In this document: positions 22,901-34,330 of the stretch, piece by piece
How the letters are laid out: each line of letters opens with the position of its first letter
Position numbering within the stretch: position 1 is the first letter of the stretch
NCBI GenBank assembly: GCA_003254885.1
Contig: QANT01003424.1
Location: 1-43,232, forward strand
Source of the DNA: Purshia tridentata
Taxonomy: Eukaryota; Streptophyta; Magnoliopsida; Rosales; Rosaceae
Reading direction: 5' to 3'
Length of the DNA stretch: 43,232 nucleotides
The notes under the pieces: generated by a model
Databases searched by the model: none
Told to the model about the DNA's origin: nothing
Seen by the model: the letters and a program-made list of their open reading frames with translations, nothing else
Made by a program: the position numbers and the translations under genes

Positions 22901-23030
22901 CTTTGTTCTTCTGTAGCCTCAGCTACCCACTCTCTTCCCTTCTATCTCCTTCTTCTTCAATTCTTGTTGGGTTCTTGTTCGGTTGCTTCGGTTATTTGCT
23001 GTGATGACTTAACCCCATTACTCAGAAAAG

Positions 23031-23638
23031 GTAATCTCCTTTTTTTCTTGTAAACTTGTTTTTGAGTTTTCTTGTTTCCTGGGTTGAGTTTGGTTGCTTG
23101 GTTCCGTTTATTCTTTTGTAGCCATAAATGGAATTTTGGTGATGATGAGCATTTGATCTTGTGGTCACTTATTTTTGGGCTGCTTTATTGCTATTCGAGG
23201 ATTAACAATATGCTATTATGGTGCATTTTCTATTTTCTTATAATGGTGGATAATGTGCCAGTGTTGTTGTTTTCTTACTAATCTGCTGTAGGCTGCATTT
23301 TTTCTATTATCTGATAATGATTTGGTTTAATTATCTGCTTATGTGTTGCTGTTTTCATTCTAATAGCATATTAGCAATATGCTATTATTAGTGAGGTTAT
23401 TTTGGTGCATTTGGTTGATGTATGAATATCATAGGTTTACGGTGCATTTCAGTGATAAACATGTGCTCTTTTTTACTTCTTGTTTGGCAACTTATTTTGT
23501 TTTATTTTCTTTCCAGAGTAGTTCATGTTAATAACTATGTGGTTTGACATAATGATATCAACGGATATCTCTATTGTAAAATTATGGAGATAGAAAATGG
23601 AAAGTTCAGTTGGCTCCTCTCTTTTTGATTTATTACAG
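23031..23638 (+). other. 5'UTR intron of NDC1
   Basis: A donor AAAAG|GTAATC at 23031 and an acceptor TTATTACAG at 23638 bracket a T-rich 608-bp intron that ends ten bases before the NDC1 ATG. The upstream leader exon would be about 22900-23030 (C/T-rich). Leader introns of this kind often raise expression in plants. Confidence 0.65.
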
Positions 23639-23648
23639 ATAAACTATC

Positions 23649-25271
23649 ATGATGTCATCGATTGCATTAGCTGTTTCAGCAGCTCTTCTACCGTACAATT
23701 ATGGGGCAAATCATAGAGCTAGGCTATTTCCCAGTTTCTCTAGAAGATACAGGACCAAGAAATCATTATTTGCAAGTTCTCAAAGGGAAGGATTTTTGTT
23801 TGTTGTTGCTTCCAGTGCAGCCGGGAGGAATGGAGGTGTTGCGGAGATATCTGAAGCTGAAACTGCACCTCAATTTTATTCTTGGCCGGATAAGAAGAAA
23901 CCAAGGGTGTGTATACTAGGTGGTGGGTTTGGAGGTCTATATACTGCGTTAAGACTAGAATCATTGGTGTGGCCTGATGGCAAGAAACCTCAGGTGCTTC
24001 TTGTTGACCAGTCTGAACACTTTGTTTTTAAGCCAATGCTATATGAGCTTCTGTCTGGAGAAGTAGATGCATGGGAGATAGCTCCTCGTTTCTCTGATTT
24101 GCTGGCAAATACAAGTGTGCTGTTTTTCCAAGATAAGGTTAAATTTTTATATCCTTCTGATAAAATGAATGGACCCATACAATCAAGTCGTGGAGGAACT
24201 GTGCTTCTTGAAAGTGGCCTCCTTGTTGAATATGACTGGCTGGTTCTTGCTTTGGGAGCTGAAGCTAAGCTTGATGTTGTTCCAGGAGCAACTGAGTTCG
24301 CATTGCCATTCTCCACCCTAGAGGATGCTCGTAAGGTTGATCTTAGGTTAAGAAAATTGGAGAGGAGGAACTTCCGTAAGGAATCTCTGATTCGTGTGGC
24401 TGTTGTTGGTTGTGGTTACTCGGGAGTTGAGTTAGCTGCCACAGTATCAGAGAGACTGCAAGATAGAGGAGTAGTACAAGCAATTAATGTGCAAACCACA
24501 ATCTGCCCTACTGCCCCGCCTGGCAATAGGGAAGCTGCAACTAAAGTTCTCTCATCCAGGAAAGTTCAACTTCTCTTGGGTTACGTTGTCCGCTGTATTC
24601 GTAGAGTTTTTGATATGGAAGCTTCTGAAAAGCCAACAGAGAGCATAGGAGTTCAAGGTCTTGGTGCAGAACATGATTTTGAAAGATATATTTTGGAACT
24701 TCAACCTGCTGAAAGGGGATTGCAAAGTCAAACTGTGGAAGCAGATCTTATATTATGGACTGTCGGGTCTAAATCTCTTCTTCCTAAGTTGGAACCTGAT
24801 GGCAAGCCCCATGAGCTTCCCTTAAATTCCCGGGGACAAGTAGAAACAGATGAAACTCTTCGTGTCAACGGCCACCCACGCATATTTGCAGTTGGTGATT
24901 CTTGTGCTTTAAGAGAATCAAATGGAAGGCTTCTTCCTGCTACTGCACAGGTTGCTTTTCAGCAAGCGGACTTTGCTGGTTGGAATTTGTGGGCTGCAAT
25001 CAATGGCCGTCCTCTTTTGCCATTTAGGTTTCAGAATTTAGGCGAGATGATAACTCTGGGGAGAAATGATGCTGCTATTACCCCTAGTTTCATTGAGGGG
25101 CTAACTTTAGAAGGTCCTTTTGGCCATACTGCAAGGAAATTAGCGTACTTGATCAGATTACCAACTGATGAGCATAGGCTTAAAGTAGGGATCAGCTGGC
25201 TCACAAAATCTGCTATAGATTCTGTTGCATCTGTACAAAGCACCCTGACTAAGGTTCTCTCAGACTCATAG
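23649..25271 (+). CDS. NDC1: Alternative type II NAD(P)H dehydrogenase NDC1
   Basis: One uninterrupted frame of 540 residues. The first ~60 are Ser/Arg/Ala-rich with no acidic residues at the start, consistent with organelle targeting. Two Rossmann folds follow: FAD-binding CILGGGFGGLYTAL near residues 87-100 and NAD(P)H-binding VAVVGCGYSGVELA near 249-262. A second FAD motif, IFAVGDS, is near 411-417. This is the NDH-2 family, and the cyanobacteria-related insert pattern and plastid-type leader fit NDC1. In Arabidopsis this monotopic, rotenone-insensitive enzyme sits in plastoglobules (and mitochondria), reduces plastoquinone, and reduces demethylphylloquinone in vitamin K1 synthesis. There is no EF-hand, which separates it from NDB types. 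Two ATGs stand in tandem (23649, 23652), and the first is used. It is transcribed away from EF-G. The frame has no defects. Confidence 0.93.
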   Translation: MMSSIALAVSAALLPYNYGANHRARLFPSFSRRYRTKKSLFASSQREGFLFVVASSAAGRNGGVAEISEAETAPQFYSWPDKKKPRVCILGGGFGGLYTALRLESLVWPDGKKPQVLLVDQSEHFVFKPMLYELLSGEVDAWEIAPRFSDLLANTSVLFFQDKVKFLYPSDKMNGPIQSSRGGTVLLESGLLVEYDWLVLALGAEAKLDVVPGATEFALPFSTLEDARKVDLRLRKLERRNFRKESLIRVAVVGCGYSGVELAATVSERLQDRGVVQAINVQTTICPTAPPGNREAATKVLSSRKVQLLLGYVVRCIRRVFDMEASEKPTESIGVQGLGAEHDFERYILELQPAERGLQSQTVEADLILWTVGSKSLLPKLEPDGKPHELPLNSRGQVETDETLRVNGHPRIFAVGDSCALRESNGRLLPATAQVAFQQADFAGWNLWAAINGRPLLPFRFQNLGEMITLGRNDAAITPSFIEGLTLEGPFGHTARKLAYLIRLPTDEHRLKVGISWLTKSAIDSVASVQSTLTKVLSDS

Positions 25272-25920
25272 ACCATTATTCTTCCAATATAAACCATGGT
25301 TGAATGGTTTTTAAAGGATCTGATTGCTGGTTATATAACTGTTACAATTTATGCGTCTTATTAAAGAACAGATTTGTCCATATTTTCAATCAAAGATGTT
25401 CACTATAGTTGGTTCTGGAATGTTCAATATTACAAGTGATCAATATTCTATCTATGTTCATTCTCATCATATGCAGAAATGCCAAGTCAATATTAGGTGG
25501 GTTTATCTCCATTTATTGACATACAAATGTCATTGTTTCATACAAATGTCATTGTTTCTTCTTATTTGCACACAAAATCTATATATCCATGAGTCATATC
25601 ATCCAATTATGGTCTCAATTGACGCTCAAAGTAAGCTTTTCTTCGATATTCTTTGTTCCAGGGTTTTCATTTGTAATTTTCCATATGACATAAATAAATA
25701 AATAATTGACCCACAAAATAATTACAGCTTGATATTCATCTATCAGATGTAGTATATATATTTCACAACTTCCCAAGGGAGCCATCTCCTTTGGGATAAC
25801 ACTCACGGACACACATGTACGTATCTCACAATTTTAGCAGTTTTTATATCAGATGACTTTGTTTTCCCTAAGGTTTTTACATAGACAAGCAGTTTCCCTT
25901 GTACCTTTCGCAAGAACCAA
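25272..25920. other. Convergent spacer between NDC1 and the first PMEI gene
   Basis: This holds the 3' ends of two convergent genes. It includes a perfect 19-bp tandem duplication (CATACAAATGTCATTGTTT at 25520-25538 and 25539-25557). No gene is supported. Confidence 0.6.
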
Positions 25921-25927
25921 ACAGAAT

Positions 25928-26524
25928 CTAAGGCAAGCCAGCTTTAGCTGAGGCATAGCTGTTGATGAGTGCCAAGGCATTGCTTGTCAGATGCGCCACT
26001 TTCAATATGTGCCTGCGGACAATAGTCTCCACGTTGCCTTTCATATGTTGCTCATCAAACCCATCCATGCAGGTGTCCTCATAAGTTAATGCAGCACTAA
26101 CCCATGTTTGAATATCACTCATTTGAAGCTCAAAGTTTGAGCCTCTACCCACACGACCCAATTCATTTATGGAGTCTTGTAGCTCTTCAACAGCATCACC
26201 AACCTCCTCCACACAGTCAATAATTGCTGCAGTCTCTCGGGGCTTCAAGCCATGGATTTTCGACAATCTCTTCATTGTCGCAGAGGTTTCTTGGGTGGCT
26301 GCTAGGGTCACATTGAGGGCGGTATAAGCTAGAACTTTTGGGTTGGTCTTTATTTTGCCTGCATAGATTGAGAGGGAGTCGTAGCATAATCTTGGATAGG
26401 TTGTGACACTGCATGATGTTCTTATGTACTGAGTGTTTGTGGTGGCTGCAGTGCAGTGGCTTATGTGGTTAAGTAATTGGAGAATGAGCAGAGCCAAGAG
26501 TGCAGGCATAAGATAACCTTCCAT
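25928..26524 (-). CDS. PMEI-domain secreted protein (21 kDa-type pectin methylesterase/invertase inhibitor)
   Basis: An intronless 198-residue protein. Residues 1-25 form a hydrophobic signal peptide (LLALLILQLL). The PMEI domain follows from about 30 to 192, with the four family cysteines C38, C47, C104 and C152 (pairs 38-47 and 104-152 in known structures) and the motif WVSAALTYEDTC. Such proteins act in the apoplast as a four-helix bundle that binds pectin methylesterase or invertase, and so control wall stiffness or sucrose cleavage. Which enzyme it inhibits cannot be told from sequence. A TATATATT box lies near 26565 on the coding (minus) strand, about 40 bp before the ATG. It is clearly related to the gene at 31758-32378, and the two form a tandem pair 5.2 kb apart. 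Confidence 0.92.
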   Translation of the reverse strand: MEGYLMPALLALLILQLLNHISHCTAATTNTQYIRTSCSVTTYPRLCYDSLSIYAGKIKTNPKVLAYTALNVTLAATQETSATMKRLSKIHGLKPRETAAIIDCVEEVGDAVEELQDSINELGRVGRGSNFELQMSDIQTWVSAALTYEDTCMDGFDEQHMKGNVETIVRRHILKVAHLTSNALALINSYASAKAGLP

Positions 26525-28779
26525 CTCTCAGAGGTTGATGGATTTGTAGAGGAAGAGGGTCCCTAAATATATAGAGAAAAGCTAAAGCAGTAAAGCTTGT
26601 GGGTTCCCACTAATTGGAGGAAGAGCTTCAGATATTTGATGGATTCTTTTGAAAACTCCTCAAACATCTAATCTAGTTCAGAATATATTCCCCATTCGTT
26701 CATAGCCATAACTCAAATCATTAATTAACTTATTCCTCTAATTGTGCCTCCATAATTGGAAAAATGGATTAAATTCTGAGATCAAACATAAAAGTCATTA
26801 TTAAATAGCAACAGTAAGTGAAATAAGACAAATACTGCATAATAGTCATACATGACTGCTATTCCTAATCAAAATTTAGCACACCAGAATCGTGCACGTT
26901 AGTGGTTGGCTTGAAGGCAACCCATACCCAACTAGCTTTCTCTTCCATCTCTCTCTTGGATATAAAGATTTAAATTGATTAATGGGTTGTGTTTCACTTA
27001 ACTGGAATACAAAAAAAAAAAAAAATGGAGCTCTTATGTTTATTGTCATTACCAATGATAATAATTCATGCTCTTGCTTACACTTCTTGAATATGGAAGT
27101 TACATTTTTTGTTATCCACTTGTCTCCAGTGCTTAAAAATTTCATGTGACAAGCAAGAGATGATAGAGATCAGAATGAATTGGCCAATAAGGAATAAATT
27201 AGACACCACCTGAAAGTTTTGTTACAGAAAATTTTATAATTGAAAGAATTATGATACTGCTGCAATGAGACACCATGTAACATCTTTTTCATGTAGTATT
27301 GACCTTAATTTTTGGAGCCTCCTAGGAAAAGGAAAAGGAAAAGGAGCCTGCTTCATTGGTCTATCCTAATTAATGTGACCCATGCAGTAACATTGTTTTT
27401 TCTTTCCGGTTACCCTTTTAACACCACCCAACCTTAAAGAAAAGATAGGATCTGATCGATTCTTGGCCTTTTGTGTGACGACATATGCCTTTATCTGAAC
27501 CAGCAGATTTTTATCTGTACTACCATTGATGTCGGTTCATACTGTTCGGCTGCTACGTTTGCTTCGATCTCCATCAAAAAATTGGATATGCACATTATCT
27601 GTATATATCTAAGTCCTCAGAGAAAGATTTTTAATTACGGGTCGTGTAGCTTTGTTGGTTTGCAAGGTGCAGGTGGGGTTGCATCTATATATTTTTTTCT
27701 GTATGCATTTCTATACCTCTTCACATGCATAATGTGGCTACACGTGAGAGAATGTGTTAACTTGATATGCATAGTTTAACTTACTCTCTAACCATTGAAG
27801 TTTTTTGAGTCTAGTAGTTATCTAACAAATAACACCAGGACTGCACTACAGAATGAAGACATCAAATACCAAGGAATCAGATTGAATGATAACATAAGAC
27901 ATCCCTTCAATTACAACAAGTTTTAAGTCCCTTTTAGAGCCTTTATACACTATGATCTCTAATAATACCTCCAATTTCCAAGCCCCTCTGAACATAGACT
28001 TCACATGGAAGCTCCATCAGCTTAACCTAAAGTGAATGCCACTTATTTTGTGCTAAGCAAGAGCCTAGAGGTGAGAAGCATACACGGAACTCATTTATAA
28101 AGCTTTCTATTTGTATTAATATATAAAATCAGCTAATGAATTCTAGCCTTAAAAGAGTACAACATATATCAGTGATAACCAATACACAGTGGTGTAATTC
28201 AAAGTAAGGAAAAACTGTGTTTAGGTTTCACGTCTTACGGTTTCTTAGATTACACTGATATTGTATTTGATCCACAATTAAAAATTGTCAAATTGAAATT
28301 CCTTTGATGATATGAATGAGGGAATGGGGAAAGTAAAGATTCAATCCTGTGAAAATTCCTAATTGTAGGCTGCTGCAGAAGCCAGACGAAAAGGAAATAG
28401 ATTTTTACCTGAATAAGTTGACCAGTTTTTAGAATTCATTTTCTGATAATTGAAAAACATTTTATTGATTTGGGATTCTTACTATAGAGCTAAGTATTGA
28501 ATATTTATTTCTATTAAGTGATGTGATCAATGAGTACTTATGGCTTCATTAAACATTTCTCACTTTGAAACTAGTGATCAATACTCCCTCTTACGTGAAA
28601 TCTCTTTTTAAGTCTTTTGAGTGATTATATAAATGAATAAACGGTCCCTTTTTTAAATGAAGCGTATTCATATAAATAACCTTTGAAATTAACTTCGTCT
28701 CTTTTTATTTTACTCTCTTAAAGTTAAATCTTCCCTTTTTATTCTCCAAGCTTTACATCCTCACTTATATCCTTAACTC

Positions 28780-29180
28780 TATTTATTATATAGACTTCTA
28801 GAGCTTCATTTCGAGTTATATTTATATGATTATAAAAATGAAATGCATAGCTTCAAAATGAGTATAAAATTGTTGAATTTGATAGAGGTTTGATGAGTCA
28901 AAAATTGAGCTAAAATTAAGATAAAAATTGGACTAATAGATGAAGTTAATGCCTAGCTATTGGGAGTCATTTGTAAACTTTATTTATTATATGGAGTTCT
29001 AAAACCCCATTTCGAGTGATATTTATATAGTTATAAAGATGAGATACATAGTTTTAAAACGAGTATAAGATTGTTAAATTTAGTAAAAGTTTGATGGGTC
29101 AAAAATAGGCCAAAATTGAGATAAAAATTAGACTAATAGATAAAGTTGACGCTTGACTATTGAAAGTCATTTATAAAATT
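28780..29180. repeat. Tandem duplication with a period of about 201 bp
   Basis: Two head-to-tail copies (about 28780-28980 and 28981-29180) share words such as TTTATTATAT, ATTTCGAGT, TTTGATGRGTCAAAAAT and GACTAATAGATRAAGTT. They differ at roughly one site in five to ten, so the duplication is not recent. It has no coding capacity. Confidence 0.85.
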
Positions 29181-30621
29181 GAGAAGACAGAATTCAACTT
29201 TAAAAAAAACAAAATAAAAAAGCAAAAAAACTTAGTTTCATTAAATATTTGTGCAAATAAGCTTTTAGATGATCTTAAAATTCACATAAAGAGCCTTGGT
29301 AAATATCCATATATGGCACTATTAGACATTTAAACCATTCAATTCGGGACTAATGCTCTAACAGTCATGCTGTCAATACCAAGTAGTGTAACAGTGAAGG
29401 TGAGGCAGATAAGGGTGTCATTACTACTCTCTCATACTTCTTCTCCCTTTAAGAACATCTGATAAGAAGCTACCTCTTTTTCTGTCAGAGACACGCATAC
29501 ATATATATTTGCCACATGTGACCTCCATGGCCTAGTGTCTGACTACTCCCAACTTTACATCACATGGTCCACAAATCACGTTTATGGGGACTCAGAATGT
29601 CACTATCCCCCTTAATTATTCAGCATTCATGCATGTAAAGGAGGTGCCTTCCCACCATTTTGAAATGGTAAGTGGATTCCCATATGGAACTTTCTGTTTT
29701 GCCCTCTTCTTAACTAGCTTGATTACTGAAGTTGATTAATTTAAATTAACACCTTAATTTGGTACTCTGTTAGTTTGATACCATTTCAAGAACACATACA
29801 GGGAGAACCTTTTTTTTTTTTTTTCCTTGGTTTAGGCGGTTAGGGGTGTTCGAATAAGTTTGTACGTACTTCAACTAATTCCCTCTTTGATTTCGATCGA
29901 AGGCAAGCTATCAACCCCCAACTAAAGAATTCAAAAAAGATAAATTTCTTACAATATAACCATATGAGGAGTGAAAGCAAGAAATATCTTTGCTGATTGC
30001 AGAATGTGTTTCAAGGATAAGCTTTTGAATAAGATGTCATATCTCATCAAAGGCTTTAAAAGATAAGGCACCCAAATTTTCTAATTTAGATTTCGGCTTC
30101 CTTTTTAAGATTGCATTGCATTCATGACGTGTAAAATCAACTAACACTAGATTTGGTCGCCTGCCTGTAAAGGAAGTCCAAAAGTCGTGAAAAAAAAAAG
30201 ACAATATTAAACTAATAATAACATTGAAAACTTTTCTTTAACCATATCCAATTTTTAGTTGATCTACCCCGCAAATTGCGGAAAAACTGTCCCATGGTCT
30301 AACTGGCACGATGAATTTGTGCCTGTACTAGTTATATAACATCCCTTTCATAATATGTTTATGAAATTTTTCTCCCAATATGTTTACAAACTCATCATGT
30401 AAAATTAATTACGTAAGATTCACATGTATATTGTGAAAGTAAACTATATAGAATGAAACAATAAACTGACAAGAAGATTCTAAAAAATATTATAAACACT
30501 TGCTTTATAGAAAGCTAAATTTGTGTATCAGATTTTACAGTAAGCTAAATGAGTGAAATTTTCATCCAAGTGAGCATAAATTTGGGTTATGATATTGTAA
30601 ATGAATGAAATGATAAAAATA

Positions 30622-30714
30622 ATTCTAGTGCCTCATCATCTGCCTTACAAACTCTAATTATCACAAAGACATTGATGATAATTAATTGTAGGGCAGATGA
30701 TAAGGCACTAGAAT
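30622..30714. repeat. 93-nt hairpin (possible mini-MITE)
   Basis: ATTCTAGTGCCTCATCATCT at 30622 pairs with the inverse arm ending at 30714 over 27 bases with two mismatches (CTCATC against TTATC, and CTTAC against CCTAC). Inside it TAATTATCA pairs with TGATAATTA around a short loop. The whole folds as one long stem. It could be a tiny inverted-repeat element or a small-RNA precursor; nothing decides between them. Confidence 0.75.
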
Positions 30715-31757
30715 ATGTTTATGATGAAATGTTTTTATAAACAAAATGCATGCTAATTCTGTGTATTAGATATTGATTACCGAATAAACTGACCAGCAAA
30801 GTATCAGAAGTTACAACTCTAAACTACTCTTCAACACATTAGAAATATATAGATTTTTCTTTTTCTCTGCAAGTGAAGATTTTATTCTTGTTAGATATAC
30901 AAGCAGCAACTAGTATAACATCATTGCAACAAAAGTGTACCCTAACATCATTTCAAAGAAAACCCTCAACAAAACACCAGCTTTTTCAAAGTTATGGATT
31001 CAGACAGTGTCAACTGTCGAAAGACTCGCACTAAAAATTATCAAGAAAAGGCAAAAACTGTTAGGCATCTTCTGTGATATAGCCACCCTCCAATTCTTTA
31101 TGGGCATTTTGTTATTTATTTATTTTATTTTCTTCTAGGTTCTTGAACAATGTTGATTGTCTTCAATTAAAATGCCATTTTCATTTTTCTGATGCAGGAA
31201 ACTGATAAGGTAATTCATCAAGATTCAAGTATTATAAATCTCAGTGGTCACTGTCAGTTCATATTGAACACAAAATATGTTCAAAACGTTTTCATTCATA
31301 CTGCCAACTTACAGGAAAAAGCAAATTGGAAAGGTGAATCAGGTGGATTAAACAAAAGCACCCAACAGCATGGTTGAGATGCTCTCTGCAATTCATTATA
31401 TAGTAACTCAATTAGGCTTCAGTGTTCAACTAATTGAAACCTTTTGTTCCCTTTCAGTTTCTATCATTCTCTTTATGTAAACCAAAAGGGCAACCAGATG
31501 GTGATGTTCTTCCATTTTGAGTGTGAGATACTGATGAATTTTTATAATTTGACAACAACAAACAGAGGCTTTATATTACACATAAGACAAACAAAAGCCT
31601 GGCACAAAACTTAGTTTACAGATTTGTCAATTTACGCATCAACCAGCAAGCATAAGACCCTCTAACACAAAAACTAGGCCAGCAGGCACAAAGTAACCTT
31701 ACTAATTCGATGCCACATTTACATACAACCACACCAGCTCTCTTGGTATCATCAGAT

Positions 31758-32378
31758 CTAAGGCCCTTCGTCTGCTGTGGCCACCTGGTGTCTTGCAGCA
31801 AAGCGATTAACGAGGGCTAGTGCATTGCTGGTGACCTGAGCCACATTCATGATCCTTCTTCTTATAGCAGTCTTTATATTTCCATCCATAACACGACCAG
31901 AGAACCCATCAAGACAAGTGTTCTCATCGGTGAGTGCAGCACTCACCCATGTCTGCACATTGCTCATGTGCCACATGAACTCCTGACCAACTGCTCGACC
32001 CACATGGCCTAATTCCCTAACCGATTGGCCAAGCCGGTCCACGCCATCACCAATGTTCTCTATGCAGTCTTTCACAGCCCTGTACTCACTAGGCCTAATC
32101 CCCCTAACTTTTGTCATCTTGGCAACAAAAGATGAAGCTGAGCGCACCCTGGCTAGGCTCACTGTCAAGGCAGTTTGAGCTAGTTGTCGTTCACTTTGTC
32201 GAATGGAACTTGCATAACCTGCAAGACATTGAACACACAGTGCAGGATAGCGAGTGGCCTTGCATGATGCTTTGATGAAATCTGTGGGGCTGGAGTGTCT
32301 GGCAGTGGTGGAGTCTGCTATGTCAAACATGTAAAGAACATGGAAGACAAGTAATAAAGCAAGGCCAAGTCTTGCCAT
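31758..32378 (-). CDS. PMEI-domain secreted protein (21 kDa-type)
   Basis: An intronless 206-residue protein. Residues 1-24 form a signal peptide (LGLALLLVFHVLYMF). The PMEI domain has cysteines C39, C48, C105 and C155 plus an extra C51, and the motif WVSAALTDENTC differs from its neighbour only at two positions. The tail from about 195 (RHQVATADEGP) is hydrophilic. The role is as for the PMEI at 25.9 kb: apoplastic inhibition of pectin methylesterase or invertase, with the target not decidable. A TATA-like TATATAAT lies near 32432-32438 on the coding strand, about 55 bp before the ATG. Part of this gene's 3' end and 3' flank recurs at 42.0-42.3 kb as a broken copy. Both PMEI genes read in the same direction, consistent with old tandem duplication. 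Confidence 0.92.
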   Translation of the reverse strand: MARLGLALLLVFHVLYMFDIADSTTARHSSPTDFIKASCKATRYPALCVQCLAGYASSIRQSERQLAQTALTVSLARVRSASSFVAKMTKVRGIRPSEYRAVKDCIENIGDGVDRLGQSVRELGHVGRAVGQEFMWHMSNVQTWVSAALTDENTCLDGFSGRVMDGNIKTAIRRRIMNVAQVTSNALALVNRFAARHQVATADEGP

Positions 32379-32439
32379 GTCTGCAAGGAAAGGATAGAGA
32401 TGGACAGGATTTGAAGGAATATGAGAGTTAATTATATAG

Positions 32440-34325
32440 AGACTACAGAGAACTCAGAAAAGTGGTCACATGCCTACTTTTCTTTTAGCTTCTTCTACCG
32501 CTTTCCGTCTTTTTTGTTTTTATCACATTAGCCTCTTTGTTGTTCTTTACTTTTTTCCACTCTGTTTGGTTGCAAGGAATATAAGCCCACCAGTTTTCTT
32601 CCACTTTGAATCCACATCGTCTCATTTACTGTATAGAGTAAATGTAAGCCTAACCCTTTTAAAACACCAAATCACCCACCTAATGTACTTAATATTGATT
32701 TTAATAGGGTTTGGGGCAGAAACATAATCAAAGAGAGATTTATCCAACAAGCACTGGTCTAGTGTTGACATAGACATACTGTAAAAGGTGTAACCAGTGG
32801 GCTTTCCTCAAATATGCTTATTTGAGCTACTTGTCACTTGCATGAATAATAACTAAAATTAGTGATAACTTCCACCAATTCATGGTACTAACTAAATATA
32901 AAATTATTAATAATTAATTCAAAAGCAATAACAACCATATATAAAGCAAGTGCAGACATGATAGAGAGAGGCCACTAAGTTAATAAATAAATATATATGT
33001 CTACGACTCGTCGTTTGAGAACAAACTCAACTAGGTCACTAATCACTATAACTCAACCCAAACATGCCACCTAACAGAGGCACTAATTTAGATATAAAAT
33101 ATACCCACGGTTGTGGATTTTGCATAATTTTTTATGCAAAGATTATATCAAGATTAGCTATTTACCTATGTAATTCTTTTGATTTTCTTTTTTTCCTGCA
33201 AGACTCATTTCTCCAAATGGTGACATAATTTTCCATCAATTTCCATGGGCTTTTTAGTCATTCTCGTTACTTGTTCCCCGACCGCTTTTCTCAGTCACTG
33301 TTTCTAGCTGTTGCAGCTCGTTGATTCTGTAGGTGGTTATAGAATTGGATTCATATGCATTCCACCAAAATTTTCTAACCGAGCTCACCTAGCCAAGCTG
33401 TGACACGCATGTACTTGATCCGCGCTCCGTAAAAAGCCGAAAAACCACCAAAAAAGGACATGCATAATCTCAGTTTAAATCTCAGCCGAATCCTGGTGGT
33501 TGGATTTTTGTGCAAGCAGTTCATGCAGCTAATTAGAGGAGGAGGAAACTAACGCACACTCCTCCTCCAAGTTTCAAGCACAGACTTCTTACAAGGGACC
33601 AAGAACATCTCTCTGATAGTTTGGTCAGCATACATGTTAAAAATCAGAAAGTTCTGTGCAAGACATCGTACTGCAATTTACTTTATGCCCTGTTCAAGTG
33701 CTTTCCAAATCTGTGACCAATTTCTCAGGTCACTGGTTCTCAAGGACTCAAGGTTCAAATCCATTGTTAGTTTCACATTTCTATGAATTTATCAGAAAAC
33801 AACATGAAGAGGTAAAAGGAATGACAAGGATAAAATGAGAATACATGTTGTCTAAATAAAACAACGTGACTCCTTCATAAACATGGTATACTGAATACAA
33901 TTAAAAAATCATGACATTACACTTAGCACTTGATTGAGCCCTAACACATGATCGAGCCCTATTTTATTTATTGTTATATAACAATCTCACCCTACCACAT
34001 GTTAACTATTATTTGTTTATATTTCATATGAAGCAAAAAAATTTTAACTCAGAGTTATACTTGTGGTGATGACTCCAAATTTTGTGACTTTTCCATTATG
34101 GTTGAAACTAGAAAGATCTAGAATCTCACTTTATGTATAATATTGCATGTCCAACCATGCATTGGTAGTTGGTACAATAGTATTCCCAATATTACAATTT
34201 TAATTTTCTTTTTTCGATCTAAGAACATAATATATTGAATGTAGTGCGGCAAAACTATATGGACGGATTAAAAGTCACTGCAACTTCGTCTGAAAGATTA
34301 ATCAGGCACTTAATATGTACCATCG
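32440..34325. other. Spacer upstream of the second PMEI gene
   Basis: No gene is supported; the open frames (32470-32727, 33656-33838) lack any recognisable domain. The region is A+T-rich apart from a more balanced stretch at 33240-33560. It contains the PMEI promoter at its left end. Confidence 0.5.
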
Positions 34326-34330
34326 CCACA

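Larger units (their letters stand above)
26600..31480. other. 4.9-kb spacer between the two PMEI genes
   Basis: No gene is supported: the open frames here (for example 26876-27145, 27471-27779, 30935-31138) show no family features. Notable contents are a 201-bp tandem duplication (28780-29180), a 93-nt imperfect hairpin (30622-30714), a poly-A of about 15 near 27010 and a poly-T of about 17 near 29812. The poly tracts may mark old retroposon ends, but I could not find the matching bodies. Confidence 0.5.

Noticed and set aside
27457..27530. Resemblance to U2 snRNA (TTCTTGGCCTTTTG followed by ATCTG words)
   Set aside because: Only about 14 bases match the U2 5' end, the branch-site pairing region and Sm site are absent, and there is no upstream element; likely chance.
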